Origin: Devosia sp. SL43
GTDB lineage: Bacteria; Pseudomonadota; Alphaproteobacteria; Rhizobiales; Devosiaceae
DNA: 44,650 nucleotides
Direction of reading: 5' to 3'
Assembly: GCF_021729885.1 (NCBI RefSeq)
Contig: NZ_CP063402.1
Location: forward strand, 1 to 44,650
Shown one piece after another: positions 16,387-24,243 of this stretch (positions are counted from its first letter, which is position 1; every line of letters begins with the position of its first letter). A model generated the notes under the pieces. The model searched no databases. It saw only the letters and a program-made list of their open reading frames with translations, and was not told where the DNA came from. The position numbers and the translations under genes are program-made.

Positions 16387-16689
16387 TTACCAGTTCGCAA
16401 ACACCGCAGCCTGCTGCTGCCACGTCTGCCGAGGCCGTGGCTTCTGCGCCTCAAGCACAGATTCCAGCGACGGCATTTTCTTCGCTCGGGTATATGCCGC
16501 GGTCTGCCACGCAAGCCGGGCGAACCGCTCGTTCTCGCGCTGCCGGCGCTTGGCGGCGGCTTCCATCTGAAGCTCGACTTCCTGGAGGCAAAGCGTCCAG
16601 ATCAAATCGGCCTCTAGGTCGAGGTCAATCCACGTTTCGAGAAGCGACAGCCAGTCTACCCGGCTGCCGCCCTGGGAGGGCGGGCGCCC
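16387..16689 (-). CDS. Tail assembly chaperone, frameshifted C-terminal part (T-like)
   Basis: This is the 100-residue extension reached by a -1 frameshift from the chaperone gene 16656-16997. The frame stays open from the slip site through VDWLSLLETWIDLDLEADLI into a helical, basic tail (AAAKRRQRENERFARLAW). It has no credible independent start: the first in-frame initiator is a TTG at 16605 inside a helix. As in lambda G and G-T, the fused product (203 residues in total) should bind tape measure and tail tube during tail assembly. Confidence 0.75.
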   Translation of the reverse strand, partial: GRPPSQGGSRVDWLSLLETWIDLDLEADLIWTLCLQEVELQMEAAAKRRQRENERFARLAWQTAAYTRAKKMPSLESVLEAQKPRPRQTWQQQAAVFANW

Positions 16690-16997
16690 TTTCCCTTCGG
16701 CTGGGCATTGACCATCGAAGTCGTCAGAGCCTCGCTCCAGATCGGGATTTCGGTGATCGTCACCAGATCCTCAACCTCCTGAAGCGTCAGGCCATGGTGC
16801 TTGCGCAGCAGAGCCCACAGCACCACCAGCAGCACCGACAGGTTCACCGTCTCGCCCGAAAGCTCGGCGGTGATGTCCTGCAGCGGCTTGCCGTCGAAGT
16901 GGGTCTCGATCGCAACGCACGCGCCGAGAGTGAAGGCCAGCGTGTATTCGCCGGCCTCGATGCGGGCGAGCCCTTCGCCCTTCAGCGGATTGGTCAT
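16656..16997 (-). CDS. Tail assembly chaperone (GTA gp10 / TAC_11-like), short form
   Basis: This 113-residue protein coats the tape measure before tail-tube polymerisation. The first 90 residues (GEYTLAFTLGACVAIETHF, LLVVLWALLRKHHGL) match the small helical-beta chaperone seen in gene-transfer-agent-like tails. The end (QPKGKGARPPRAAAG) is a basic, low-complexity tail where ribosomes slip. It lies directly after the tail tube gene, as expected. The short form stops at 16656; the long form results from the frameshift at 16689-16695. Confidence 0.8.
   Translation of the reverse strand: MTNPLKGEGLARIEAGEYTLAFTLGACVAIETHFDGKPLQDITAELSGETVNLSVLLVVLWALLRKHHGLTLQEVEDLVTITEIPIWSEALTTSMVNAQPKGKGARPPRAAAG
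16689..16695 (-). other. Programmed -1 ribosomal frameshift site (GGGAAAG)
   Basis: In the zero frame the codons read AAG GGA AAG, so the heptamer is G GGA AAG. This fits the X XXY YYZ slippery rule and is the same heptamer that lambda uses for G to G-T. The -1 frame downstream is open for 100 codons and is plainly protein-coding. GC-rich sequence follows within 10 bases and could stimulate slippage. Confidence 0.75.
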
Positions 16998-17005
16998 GGC
17001 TGTTC

Positions 17006-17698
17006 CTAAGCGGCGATAACGGGTGTGGTCTCGGCCGACGTTGCCGAGGCGCTGCCGCCAGTGTTGGTGGCCGTCACCGTGACGGTGATGTTGTCGCCGA
17101 TATCGCCAACCACAGGCTCGTAGGTCGAGCTAGTGGCGCCGGAGATGTTCGCGCCCTCATTCTTCCACTGATAGGTGAACGTGGCATAGGGGGCCCAGAC
17201 GCCGGGATGCGCGGTCAGCGTTTCGCCGACTTGGGCAATCCCGGCAATAGCCGGCAGGATTCCGTTGACCGGCGCAGTGGCGGCATCAGTCGTGGTTGCG
17301 CCCGCACGCTTGAACGTGGTCGTAAAGGTCATGCGATCATCGAGCGGGATGGCCTGGTTATAGCCGCGCCGCACGATGGGGAACGTCTTGCGCACTCCAT
17401 TCGGGAGCGTGATGCGCCCGCGGTTCTTCTTGCCGCGGGCGGCGATCATGGCGAGGTCGGTGGCAGAACCGGGGATATAGTTGCCCTCGACGGTCATGGA
17501 GCCAGGCGACGTGAGCCCAGGTATGAACTCCCGGGTGCGGTCAGGCGACGTGTAGTGTGTCGCCTCGACTTCCTCGTCCTCATCTTCGCCAGGATCGACG
17601 TTGATGACTTCGCCCATAGCGACAAAGACGGTTGGCGTGGCCTCATCGGCCATCTCAAAAACTGTCCCGTACCCGATGATTGCGGCTGTATCGACCAT
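17006..17698 (-). CDS. Major tail tube protein with C-terminal Ig-like domain
   Basis: This 230-residue protein builds the tail tube. Residues 1-145 are the tube domain (EVEATHYTSPDRTREFIPG and VEGNYIPGSATDLAMI are typical). Residues about 146-230 form an Ig-like domain (LPAIAGIAQVGETL, TYQWKNEGANISGATSSTY, ITVTVTAT) that would protrude from the tube and may contact the cell surface. A similar domain occurs in 20397-20753. AAGG precedes ATG 17698. A terminator lies just upstream, separating this gene from the inserted HNH cassette. Confidence 0.85.
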   Translation of the reverse strand: MVDTAAIIGYGTVFEMADEATPTVFVAMGEVINVDPGEDEDEEVEATHYTSPDRTREFIPGLTSPGSMTVEGNYIPGSATDLAMIAARGKKNRGRITLPNGVRKTFPIVRRGYNQAIPLDDRMTFTTTFKRAGATTTDAATAPVNGILPAIAGIAQVGETLTAHPGVWAPYATFTYQWKNEGANISGATSSTYEPVVGDIGDNITVTVTATNTGGSASATSAETTPVIAA

Positions 17699-17715
17699 GC
17701 TTGCAGTCCTTCCAT

Positions 17716-17743
17716 GAAAAAGCCGCCCGGTAAGGGGCGGCTT
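17716..17743 (-). terminator. Terminator at the end of HNH cassette 2
   Basis: A 9-bp stem (AAGCCGCCC with GGGCGGCTT, 6-nt loop) is followed by T residues on the minus strand (17720-17717). It lies 30 bases after the HNH stop and just before the tail tube gene, so the HNH gene ends its own transcript in the middle of the late operon. Confidence 0.75.
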
Positions 17744-17773
17744 GTGGGCAGATGATTGACTTAGGTGTTGGTT

Positions 17774-18604
17774 CTATATCGCCAGACTGGGCTGGAACGG
17801 CTCGGCTAGCTTTGCGTGCTTCTTGATATTGTCGACGGCCCACAGGGGCTGCAGGTTTGCCAGGCACCAGCATCGGCGGAAATCTATGTGGTCAGCGTCG
17901 GTATAGTTGAACGCCGATTTTGGGATGACGTGGTCAATGTGCCATTGGCCCATATTTTCCCAGCTCATCCCGTCAACGAACTGCCTCTCCAGGTGCGCCA
18001 TGAGGTCGAAGACGGTATAGCCGACCAGGGACTCCCACTTTCGCCCGCTCTTTTTCCCCTTCAGGGCCTGATTGATCGAGGTGGACATCCGCCCGTCGAT
18101 AGTGCCCTTCGGCGTTGCCCTCCGCCGATTGTCGGCTGCTCTAATCTTGTCCCTGTTCGCCTCGATCCACGCCCTCACTATGTGTGGATTTTCGGCTTTG
18201 TACCTGTTGGCCTGTTGCCGCGCCCGTTCGCGGTTAGCGGAATACCATTTCCGGTTTTCCTTGAGCAATCGATCCCTGTTCCGTTCGAAGTATGCTTGAT
18301 TATAGCTCTTCTTCTGCGCGGGATCGCGTGGCGGCCGGTTGGCCTCCTGTTCCTTTACCTTCTCAGGATTACGCTGACGCCATCGCGCAGATGCCTCGTT
18401 CAGAACTTCAGGTTTTCTGCGCCGGTAATCTTGAGCATAATCGGGGCGGCCTAAACGGAAGGCCGCAGCATAAGCTTTGTCGCACGCCAAGCAGCAGCTT
18501 TTGTAACCACTCTTTTTGTACTTATCGCGGGAGAAACTGGTGAGCGGCTTCACTCCGCCGCACTTGGTGCAAACCTTTGTTTGCTCTAAAGATAAATCAG
18601 CCAC
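17774..18604 (-). CDS. HNH endonuclease with N-terminal zinc ribbon (cassette 2)
   Basis: This 276-residue protein is a paralogue of the HNH protein at 14382-15239. It has a zinc ribbon at residues about 12-43 (CTKCG and CLAC), a long basic helical region with NPEK/NPH units, and a C-terminal HNH core (WHIDHVIP, then CLANLQPLWAVDNIKK). GTG 18604 has GGAGG 5 bases upstream. The gene interrupts the tail tube - tail completion gene order and is bracketed by a structured leader and its own terminator, forming a compact cassette. It probably acts as a homing nuclease against phages lacking the insertion. Confidence 0.85.
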   Translation of the reverse strand: MADLSLEQTKVCTKCGGVKPLTSFSRDKYKKSGYKSCCLACDKAYAAAFRLGRPDYAQDYRRRKPEVLNEASARWRQRNPEKVKEQEANRPPRDPAQKKSYNQAYFERNRDRLLKENRKWYSANRERARQQANRYKAENPHIVRAWIEANRDKIRAADNRRRATPKGTIDGRMSTSINQALKGKKSGRKWESLVGYTVFDLMAHLERQFVDGMSWENMGQWHIDHVIPKSAFNYTDADHIDFRRCWCLANLQPLWAVDNIKKHAKLAEPFQPSLAI

Positions 18605-18666
18605 TCGATCCTCCGTGATCGGGCTTGGTTAGGGCTAGGTCAGGCGGTGCAAACGCCTCCTAGCCC
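18605..18666 (-). promoter_or_regulatory. Structured 5' leader of HNH cassette 2
   Basis: On the minus strand GGGCTAGG pairs with CCTAGCCC (18659-18666 with 18632-18639), then AGGCG pairs with CGCCT (18654-18658 with 18642-18646) around a 7-nt loop. GCCCTAACC, GATC and GGAGGATC follow and lead into GTGGCTGA. The small Tat gene has the same order of elements and nearly the same start, but a different stem sequence, as expected if the structure rather than the sequence is maintained. Confidence 0.55.
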
Positions 18667-18689
18667 GCTTATCCTACTCCATTTCAACG

Positions 18690-19082
18690 CTATGCCAAGC
18701 GCCAGTGGATGGTAAAATCTCGGCTGTCCGTGAACCACGAAGTGGCATCGACCTTATCGAACCGGGTCCGCTGGCCCTGGGCAAAGCAGCCCAGAAACGC
18801 GAAGCCGCCGAACTCCCCACGGAAGCCTGAAAGCCTATCGTTCAGGGCCTCGGCAACGGCGCGGGCAGATGCCGCAGTCGTGCCGCGGCAATCGAACTGA
18901 ACCCGCGTCATGGCGTAACCGCTGGCGCCGGCATAGGTGTAATCGGTCACGCCGCTGATCACATACATGACAATCGACGGCTGAGCCGAACCTTGGGGCA
19001 GTGTATCCCAATGGGCTCGGTTGACGATCAACCCCGCCAAAGGCGCATGGGCGAGCAGCAGGCCGGCGAGCTTGGTTTGCAT
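18690..19082 (-). CDS. Tail completion / tail terminator protein (DUF3168-like)
   Basis: This 130-residue protein probably caps the growing tail tube and joins it to the head. The pattern HWDTLPQGSAQPSIVMYVISG near residue 25-45 followed by VQFDCRGTTAASARAVAEAL is typical of DUF3168 tail-terminator proteins, and length and position (just after the HK97 gp10-like gene) agree. Its stop is about 85 bases from the start of HNH cassette 2, which separates it from the tail tube gene that normally follows. Confidence 0.8.
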   Translation of the reverse strand: MQTKLAGLLLAHAPLAGLIVNRAHWDTLPQGSAQPSIVMYVISGVTDYTYAGASGYAMTRVQFDCRGTTAASARAVAEALNDRLSGFRGEFGGFAFLGCFAQGQRTRFDKVDATSWFTDSRDFTIHWRLA

Positions 19083-19520
19083 CTACTTGCCCCTCGCCGC
19101 CCGCTTGGCAGCTGCCTTTACTGCCTTTTCGATCCCGACCCACAACTCATCGCCGATGCGGTCAAGCACCTGATTTTTCGTCTCGTCCCAAGCCGGCCGC
19201 ATAAACGGCTGCGGTGCGTTGCCGTCGCTGCCGAATTCTCGGAGATGGCCCTGCGGCCGATCGTCAGGGCCGATGTATCTTTCCTGCTCAGCGAACTTGC
19301 GATGCTCTGATTTCTGAGCCCTCGTCAGCGTGCCGGAAACGTCGATGGATTCCCGAAGCCCGCCACTATCGACAGGGGCATATCCTCGAGCTGCCTTTGC
19401 GACGATCTCGCCGGCATTATCCAATGCAACACGTCCAATTGCCCTTCGCTTCGTAGCCGTAAACTGAGACAGGGCAGCATCAAGTTCTTTGCCCCCAGCA
19501 AATGAAACAGTGACCTTCAT
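19083..19520 (-). CDS. HK97 gp10-type head-tail joining protein
   Basis: This 145-residue protein matches the HK97 gp10 family of neck proteins. It has the opening FAGGKELDAALSQ, the block AAKAARGYAPVDSGGLRESIDV and the C-terminal QPFMRPAWDETK, which are the three recurrent features of the family. It acts in the neck between head and tail. It overlaps the upstream adaptor by ATGA and abuts the tail terminator gene. Confidence 0.87.
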   Translation of the reverse strand: MKVTVSFAGGKELDAALSQFTATKRRAIGRVALDNAGEIVAKAARGYAPVDSGGLRESIDVSGTLTRAQKSEHRKFAEQERYIGPDDRPQGHLREFGSDGNAPQPFMRPAWDETKNQVLDRIGDELWVGIEKAVKAAAKRAARGK

Positions 19521-19852
19521 TCGTCTGCTGCCGCTGCTGCGGTGATCTCAAGACCTTCACGACGGCCAAGTTCTTTGACCCCGGAGATGTCGTGAATTTT
19601 GTCCTGGTAGACCAGGCAGTCTTTCGGGTTGAGCACTGCCACCGTCGCGGAATACCGGATTTGGAACCGCATGGAGATCGAAGCGCCTACCTCGGCAGCC
19701 CTGACCTTCTCGCCATCACTGACGGGTGTTGCAGATGCCCAGACCGTAGCCAAGGGCGTGAAGCCTTCGATTGGCTCATTGTCCGCGTTGTAGGTGATCC
19801 CGTATTGCATCAGGGTGATGCGGCGATCGAGCTTTTCAGATTTCAAAGCCAT
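19517..19852 (-). CDS. Head-tail adaptor (head closure protein)
   Basis: This 111-residue protein fits the small head-closure/adaptor family: LDRRITLMQYG at the start, TPLATVWASATPVSDGEK, and the strand RFQIRYSATVAVLNPKD ending with a ligand-loop-like YQDKIHDISGV. It plugs the portal after DNA packaging and links the connector to the tail. It starts inside the end of the connector gene (19843-20385), so translation is coupled. Confidence 0.82.
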   Translation of the reverse strand: MALKSEKLDRRITLMQYGITYNADNEPIEGFTPLATVWASATPVSDGEKVRAAEVGASISMRFQIRYSATVAVLNPKDCLVYQDKIHDISGVKELGRREGLEITAAAAADE

Positions 19853-20385
19853 GCGCGCAACGGGACTAGCAGGTTGCGGATCGTGTTCTGGTAAACCGCG
19901 GGATCGGCCATATCGATCGTCATCTTGACGTGCATGATGATGGCCGCCTTCATCAGGTCAATCCGGATATCTCCAGCGGCCATGCCGGCGACGAAGCGGA
20001 TACGCACCGCCTCTTCGTCGGCGTACAGACCGGGCCATGAGTAGCCCGGATTTAGCTCGATACGGCCATCAGAGAGCACCGTGTAGGAGCCCGCCGAAAG
20101 CGTCTGCTCGACGCCGGCGGTATCCAGATACTTGATGGTCGTGACCGATGTCACCGGCACGGCTGACAGAACGATAGGATCATCGAAGCCCGGCGAACGC
20201 TGCTCGACGGTCGTGGACGCGACCACCATGCCGACCCGCCCGCTCGGTCCGTCAAGCTCGGCCTGGGCCGCCCTCAGCGCCGTGGTGATCATAGCATCAC
20301 GATCGGTCGATGACTCCCCAAGCGCGGTCTTCACCTCGGACAGGGTGACCAGAAGTGACGGCTGGGTGATGACGACCAAGACCAT
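19843..20385 (-). CDS. Head-tail connector protein (phiE125 gp8 / gp6-like)
   Basis: This 180-residue protein is the connector ring under the portal. It begins with the helical LSEVKTALGESSTDRDAMI and AALRAAQAELDG, then beta segments with the family-typical VSTTIKYLDTAGVEQTL-like strand pair (VTTIKYLDTAGVEQTL) and LKAAIIMHV-type C-terminal helices (LMKAAIIMHVKMTI). Gene order (capsid, small genes, connector, adaptor, gp10) supports it. Confidence 0.8.
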   Translation of the reverse strand: MVLVVITQPSLLVTLSEVKTALGESSTDRDAMITTALRAAQAELDGPSGRVGMVVASTTVEQRSPGFDDPIVLSAVPVTSVTTIKYLDTAGVEQTLSAGSYTVLSDGRIELNPGYSWPGLYADEEAVRIRFVAGMAAGDIRIDLMKAAIIMHVKMTIDMADPAVYQNTIRNLLVPLRAWL

Positions 20386-20396
20386 GATGCGTCCCT

Positions 20397-20753
20397 TTAA
20401 GCCGCGGCGACGGCGGCAGTGCCGGCACTGGTTGCGGCAACGCTGCCGGCGATGCTGCTGCCGGTCACTGTGACCGTGATCACGGCGCCGACGTCAGCAA
20501 CGGCGAGGAGATATGTGGCGGCAGTGGCGCCGCTGATGGCAACCCCGCCGCGCTTCCACTGACGGGCGAAGATTGGCGTCGGCTTGCCGGTCCATGTGCC
20601 CGTGGTGGAGGTGAGGGTCTGCCCGACCGTCGGAGTGCCGGTGATGGCCGGGAGAACCGTGTTCGCCGGCTTGGCAGGAACGCCGCCATGCTTGGCTGTG
20701 AAGCCCAGACGATTGGCGTAGCTGCGCTGATTGGCGCGCTTCGTGGTGGGCAT
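20397..20753 (-). CDS. Ig-like domain protein, putative virion decoration
   Basis: This 118-residue protein starts at ATG 20753 (AAGGGGAAG upstream); the frame to 20963 is a shadow of the preceding gene. A short basic N-terminus (MPTTKRANQRSYANR) leads into one Ig-like domain (LPAITGTPTVGQTL, ARQWKRGGVAISGATAATY, ITVTVTG) closely matching the C-terminal domain of the tail tube protein. It lies between capsid and connector genes, where head-decoration proteins are often encoded. Binding to the capsid is inferred from position only. Confidence 0.7.
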   Translation of the reverse strand: MPTTKRANQRSYANRLGFTAKHGGVPAKPANTVLPAITGTPTVGQTLTSTTGTWTGKPTPIFARQWKRGGVAISGATAATYLLAVADVGAVITVTVTGSSIAGSVAATSAGTAAVAAA

Positions 20754-20754
20754 G

Positions 20755-21015
20755 TTACTTCCCCTTGCCAGATGGCTTGGCGGCACCGCCGCGGCGACCG
20801 TTATTGTCGTGGTCGAGTGGATCAGTCTTGTTCGCAGGCGCGACCGGCTCCGCCTTGTTCTTCGGCGCCTGTTCCTTCTTGACCTTGGGGATGAACCCAC
20901 GGGCCGCCCACGCGTCAAGGCGATCCTGCGAGATGTCCGTCGTGTCGATTTCCTGGCCGGCATGGACCATGCCGGTTTCGCCAGTGGCGAAGCTGTCGAG
21001 GGCTTTAACTTTCAT
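20755..21015 (-). CDS. Small head-region protein
   Basis: This 86-residue protein has a compact N-half (MKVKALDSFATGETGMVHAG, DISQDRLDAWAARGFI) and a disordered lysine-, proline- and glycine-rich tail. The N-half resembles small proteins encoded just downstream of major capsid genes in many HK97-like phages, whose role is not well defined. It starts shortly after the capsid gene and its stop is one base from the start of the Ig-like gene. Confidence 0.65.
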   Translation of the reverse strand: MKVKALDSFATGETGMVHAGQEIDTTDISQDRLDAWAARGFIPKVKKEQAPKNKAEPVAPANKTDPLDHDNNGRRGGAAKPSGKGK

Positions 21016-21079
21016 GGTGATTCTCCTATCGGCTCATGAGATGGGCCGCGTGAGCGGCCCATCATGATCAACCGATCGA

Positions 21080-22288
21080 TCAGGCCGCAGTGGCAGCGGT
21101 GATGGCGTCGGAATAGTCGCCCTTGATGAAGGCTTCCGGGCGATACACAGCCAGGGCAAGGCGTTCCTCGGCACGGACGGTCACCAGGTTCTGGCGGAAG
21201 TTCGTGCTGTCCTCGGTCGAGATTTCGACGTTGGCGTCTTCACGATCGAAGATCTGAGCGCCGAGCTGGAACGCACCGACGAGGAACTTGTCGATGGTCA
21301 TGGCCTGGGTGTCGACCACAGGGAGGCCCCAGAGGCGCTTCTGCAGGTTGCCGGCGGGGTTGGCCATCAGGTAGTTGCCGCCCAGATCCTTGGTCAGCTC
21401 AATGGTCGCCCAGTCGGTGGGGTGCATCACGACGCCGTTCGGCGGGTATTCCGCGAGGAATGCCTGCAGCATGGCAAGGCGGATGACGTCGATCTTGGTC
21501 ACGGTCGCCGGGATGGTGATCGGGGTCGAGAAAGCCGTCGCCTGGGTATAGATGCCATTGAGGTCGGTGCCGGTGCCGCCACCCATCAGAAGCTGGGTTT
21601 CCTCGACATACATCAGGCCGTAGCGCAAGCGCCCGTCGATGTAGCTCTGGAGCATCGGAACGTCGTCAAGGATCTGCTTGGTGGCCTGCACCCAATGGGC
21701 AATGGTCGTCACAGCAGCGGTCATCAGATCGAACTTGATTTCCGACTGCGGCTTGGCCGTGCCCGCGGTTTCAGTCACGGTCGCCGCCGAGTTCGTGAAC
21801 CCGGTTTCCTTGATATACTGGATGGCGTTCGAGCTGGTGCGGCCGGGCGTCAGCAGGTCGCGGATCGTCATGCGACGGGTGACGGGGTCGATCAGGCCAC
21901 GACGATCAGGAACGATCAGATCGCCGGCAGAGCCGTTAGCATCGGTGGTCAGGGCCGAGATGATGGCCTTAACCTGGACCGATACACGGCCCTTGCCTCC
22001 AGACTTGAGGAAAGCCTGTACTTCGTCGCTGTCCGTGACGAGCTCGCCCATAGACTTGCGGCGCTCCGGCTCACCAGCACCGCGAACCATCTTCTGCTCG
22101 ATCTCGGTGAGACGCGCAGAGATTTCGTTGTGCTTGACCAGAGCCTCATCGGCCCTCTGCTTGGTCTCTGCCGTGGTCACGCCGAGGTTCTTGATCTCGG
22201 TATTCGTGGTTTCGGCAATCTTCTTGACCTCGTCGGCGGCCTTCTTAAGGTCGAGGACGAGGGCTTCCATTTCTTTTTCATCAGCCAT
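21080..22288 (-). CDS. Major capsid protein, HK97 fold
   Basis: This 402-residue protein forms the icosahedral head. Residues 1-75 are a long coiled coil (LDLKKAADEVKKIAETT, HNEISARLTEIEQKM), the delta/scaffold domain that the protease removes. The mature part begins near residue 95-115 and contains the usual elements (IVPDRRGLIDPVTRRMTIRD, VAHW-type WVQATKQILDD, GTGTDLNGIYTQA, VVMHPTDWATIEL, GLPVVDTQAM and a C-terminal VTVRAEERLALAVYRPEAF). Order TerL-portal-protease-capsid is canonical. Confidence 0.93.
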   Translation of the reverse strand: MADEKEMEALVLDLKKAADEVKKIAETTNTEIKNLGVTTAETKQRADEALVKHNEISARLTEIEQKMVRGAGEPERRKSMGELVTDSDEVQAFLKSGGKGRVSVQVKAIISALTTDANGSAGDLIVPDRRGLIDPVTRRMTIRDLLTPGRTSSNAIQYIKETGFTNSAATVTETAGTAKPQSEIKFDLMTAAVTTIAHWVQATKQILDDVPMLQSYIDGRLRYGLMYVEETQLLMGGGTGTDLNGIYTQATAFSTPITIPATVTKIDVIRLAMLQAFLAEYPPNGVVMHPTDWATIELTKDLGGNYLMANPAGNLQKRLWGLPVVDTQAMTIDKFLVGAFQLGAQIFDREDANVEISTEDSTNFRQNLVTVRAEERLALAVYRPEAFIKGDYSDAITAATAA

Positions 22289-22300
22289 TGGAATTCTCCG

Positions 22301-22978
22301 TTAGGCGTTGGGAAGGAAGGCGCTCACTGCGGATCGCAGATCGGCCATGACATTCGCCTTCACGCCCTCGGACTCGCTCCGAATGGCCTTCGCATAGCCG
22401 ACAGAGGCGATCTGTACGGCCATGGCTTTGGGGACCCCTGCATCACGCAGGAGGTCCTCGAATTCTTTGATTGGCATGGGATCGCCGTCACGTAGCCGGC
22501 GGGCGAACTCTTCCATACGTTCGGACTTCACCGCTTCGATGCGGGCCCTGCGATTGGCTGGAAACGAAACCAGGGAGATTTCCATCAGGTCCAGTTCGTC
22601 CAGGTTGCGGACGTTGCCATCAGGCGTAACCTTAATCTCGCGATAGCCGATCGAAAGCCCGCCGATGGCCTTGTTCTTCGCAAGGGTATGGACCTCGCGA
22701 GCGCGCTGAATATCCATCAGCAGCCGGCCCTTACCCCACAGCCCCTTCTTGTCCTCGGCCAGATCCTCCCAGACGCCGATCGGCTCGGAAGGATTATGCT
22801 GCCAGAACATCAGAACTTGCGTCCCTTCCCGGCTGTGCTTGGCCAGGCTGGCCGCAAAGGCGCCAGGCATGACGCGCTCGCCGTAGGAATCGACGTTGCC
22901 GCTCACCGAGCCGTAGCCCGTGAAAGTTCCTTCATCCGAGAGGTCCTTGACCTCCAGGGCAAAATCCTTGGTTTTCAT
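22301..22978 (-). CDS. HK97-type prohead protease
   Basis: This 225-residue serine protease (herpesvirus assemblin-like fold) matures the capsid by cutting the delta domain. GTFTGYGSV at residues 18-25 opens the fold. The probable catalytic histidine is H61 (FWQHN) and the serine is S109 (GGLSIGY). The conserved LMEISLVSFPAN follows at 131-142. The last 50 residues are a basic, helical tail. It ends 12 bases before the capsid start. Confidence 0.92.
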   Translation of the reverse strand: MKTKDFALEVKDLSDEGTFTGYGSVSGNVDSYGERVMPGAFAASLAKHSREGTQVLMFWQHNPSEPIGVWEDLAEDKKGLWGKGRLLMDIQRAREVHTLAKNKAIGGLSIGYREIKVTPDGNVRNLDELDLMEISLVSFPANRRARIEAVKSERMEEFARRLRDGDPMPIKEFEDLLRDAGVPKAMAVQIASVGYAKAIRSESEGVKANVMADLRSAVSAFLPNA

Positions 22979-22983
22979 GGGCT

Positions 22984-24243
22984 TTATTCCTCGTCGTCTT
23001 CCGGTTTGGCCGGAGGCTTGGGAGTGGTCGGCTGCTCGCCGAGTGGGACGTTCTGGGACTGCACAGTGAGATCGTCGCCGCCCGGAAGTGGGGGCAGGTT
23101 TTCCAGCCGCCTCACTTCGTTCCGGGTCATGATGCCGTTCTGGACCATGACGGCGTAGAACGCGGATCGGGCAGCGCTGTCGGTGCGCAGCAGGCCCTCG
23201 ACCTTGAACTCTGGCTTCAGCGCCTTGCGCTGCGCCGCAGGGATGAGGGAACGCGAAACCGCCTGCTCGATGCGAGACAGGTACGGCTTCAGCGCGAATG
23301 TCAGGAACGCGATCAGCTGCTGCTCGAGGCCCGATCCCCAGCTGGTAGACTTCTGCGTGTGCCCGACCATGAAGGGCGGGACGCGGAACCAGCGGCAGAT
23401 TTCCTCGACGTGGAACGACCGGGTCTCAAGAAACTGGGTATCTTCCGGGGTCATGGTAACCGCCTGGAATTTCAGTCCGGCCTCGAGGACCATCACGCCG
23501 CCGGCGTTCTCGCTCCCGACGAACGGCGCCACGATATTCTCCTGCAGCTGCTTGCGCTGCTCGGGCTTTAGAACCTGGTCGACGGTGAGGATGCCAGTCG
23601 GCCGCGCGCCGTTGGCGAACATGGTGCCGGCGAGCTCGTCGGTTGCCATGGCCGTGCCAAGCGACTGACGGGCGAAAGTGATAGGGGAAAGTCCGACATC
23701 ACCAGCGCCGCCAAAGCCACGAACATGGAAAACGTCATCTTCGCTCCAGACCTTAAGGCCCTTGGGGTCGTGATAGTGGTACTCTCGGGCGCCCTGGCGG
23801 TTGCGCTTCACCACCATCCAGTCGCAGCGCAGCGGAGTGAGGGCGACCAGGCGATTACCCATCTTTTCCTTTTTGGCGTACGCATTGCCCCACAGGCAGA
23901 GGCAGAGAACCACGCCTTCCCAGAACTCTACGGCGGTATAGTCGGCATTCGGCGCGTCATGGATCAGATCATAGAGCGGGTCGTCACCGGCCACGGTGCG
24001 GCCGCCATCCGCTGCCGTCTTGTAAAGCATGAACGGCAGGGTAGCGACGGTCTCAGAGAGCAGCCGGACGCAGGCCCAAACCGTGGCCAGCTGCAGTGCT
24101 CCATCGATCGTCACAGTCTTGCCGGCAGAACTGTTGCCAGGATAGGCCAACTGCCAGCCAGTGGTGTCGGTCAATCCGAAAGCCGCACGGACGATGGCTT
24201 TCACCCGAGCCGGGAATGGCATCTTGGTTTTGGTATCAACCAC
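22984..24243 (-). CDS. Portal protein, HK97 family
   Basis: This 419-residue protein forms the dodecameric portal through which DNA enters the head. It contains VRLLSETVATLPFMLYK (about 58-74), LIHDAPNADYTAVEFWE, PLRCDWMVVKRN, DVFHVRGFGG and the RWFRVPPFMVGH block, all characteristic of HK97-type portals, with a disordered proline-rich C-terminus. The start is GTG 24243, overlapping the end of TerL by 8 bases. Its stop lies 6 bases before the protease gene. Confidence 0.92.
   Translation of the reverse strand: MVDTKTKMPFPARVKAIVRAAFGLTDTTGWQLAYPGNSSAGKTVTIDGALQLATVWACVRLLSETVATLPFMLYKTAADGGRTVAGDDPLYDLIHDAPNADYTAVEFWEGVVLCLCLWGNAYAKKEKMGNRLVALTPLRCDWMVVKRNRQGAREYHYHDPKGLKVWSEDDVFHVRGFGGAGDVGLSPITFARQSLGTAMATDELAGTMFANGARPTGILTVDQVLKPEQRKQLQENIVAPFVGSENAGGVMVLEAGLKFQAVTMTPEDTQFLETRSFHVEEICRWFRVPPFMVGHTQKSTSWGSGLEQQLIAFLTFALKPYLSRIEQAVSRSLIPAAQRKALKPEFKVEGLLRTDSAARSAFYAVMVQNGIMTRNEVRRLENLPPLPGGDDLTVQSQNVPLGEQPTTPKPPAKPEDDEE

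Noticed and set aside
14382..18604. The two HNH cassettes as IscB/OMEGA-type RNA-guided nucleases
   Set aside because: No RuvC or bridge-helix motifs are visible and the leaders are short, single hairpins. The zinc-ribbon HNH pattern fits free-standing homing nucleases.
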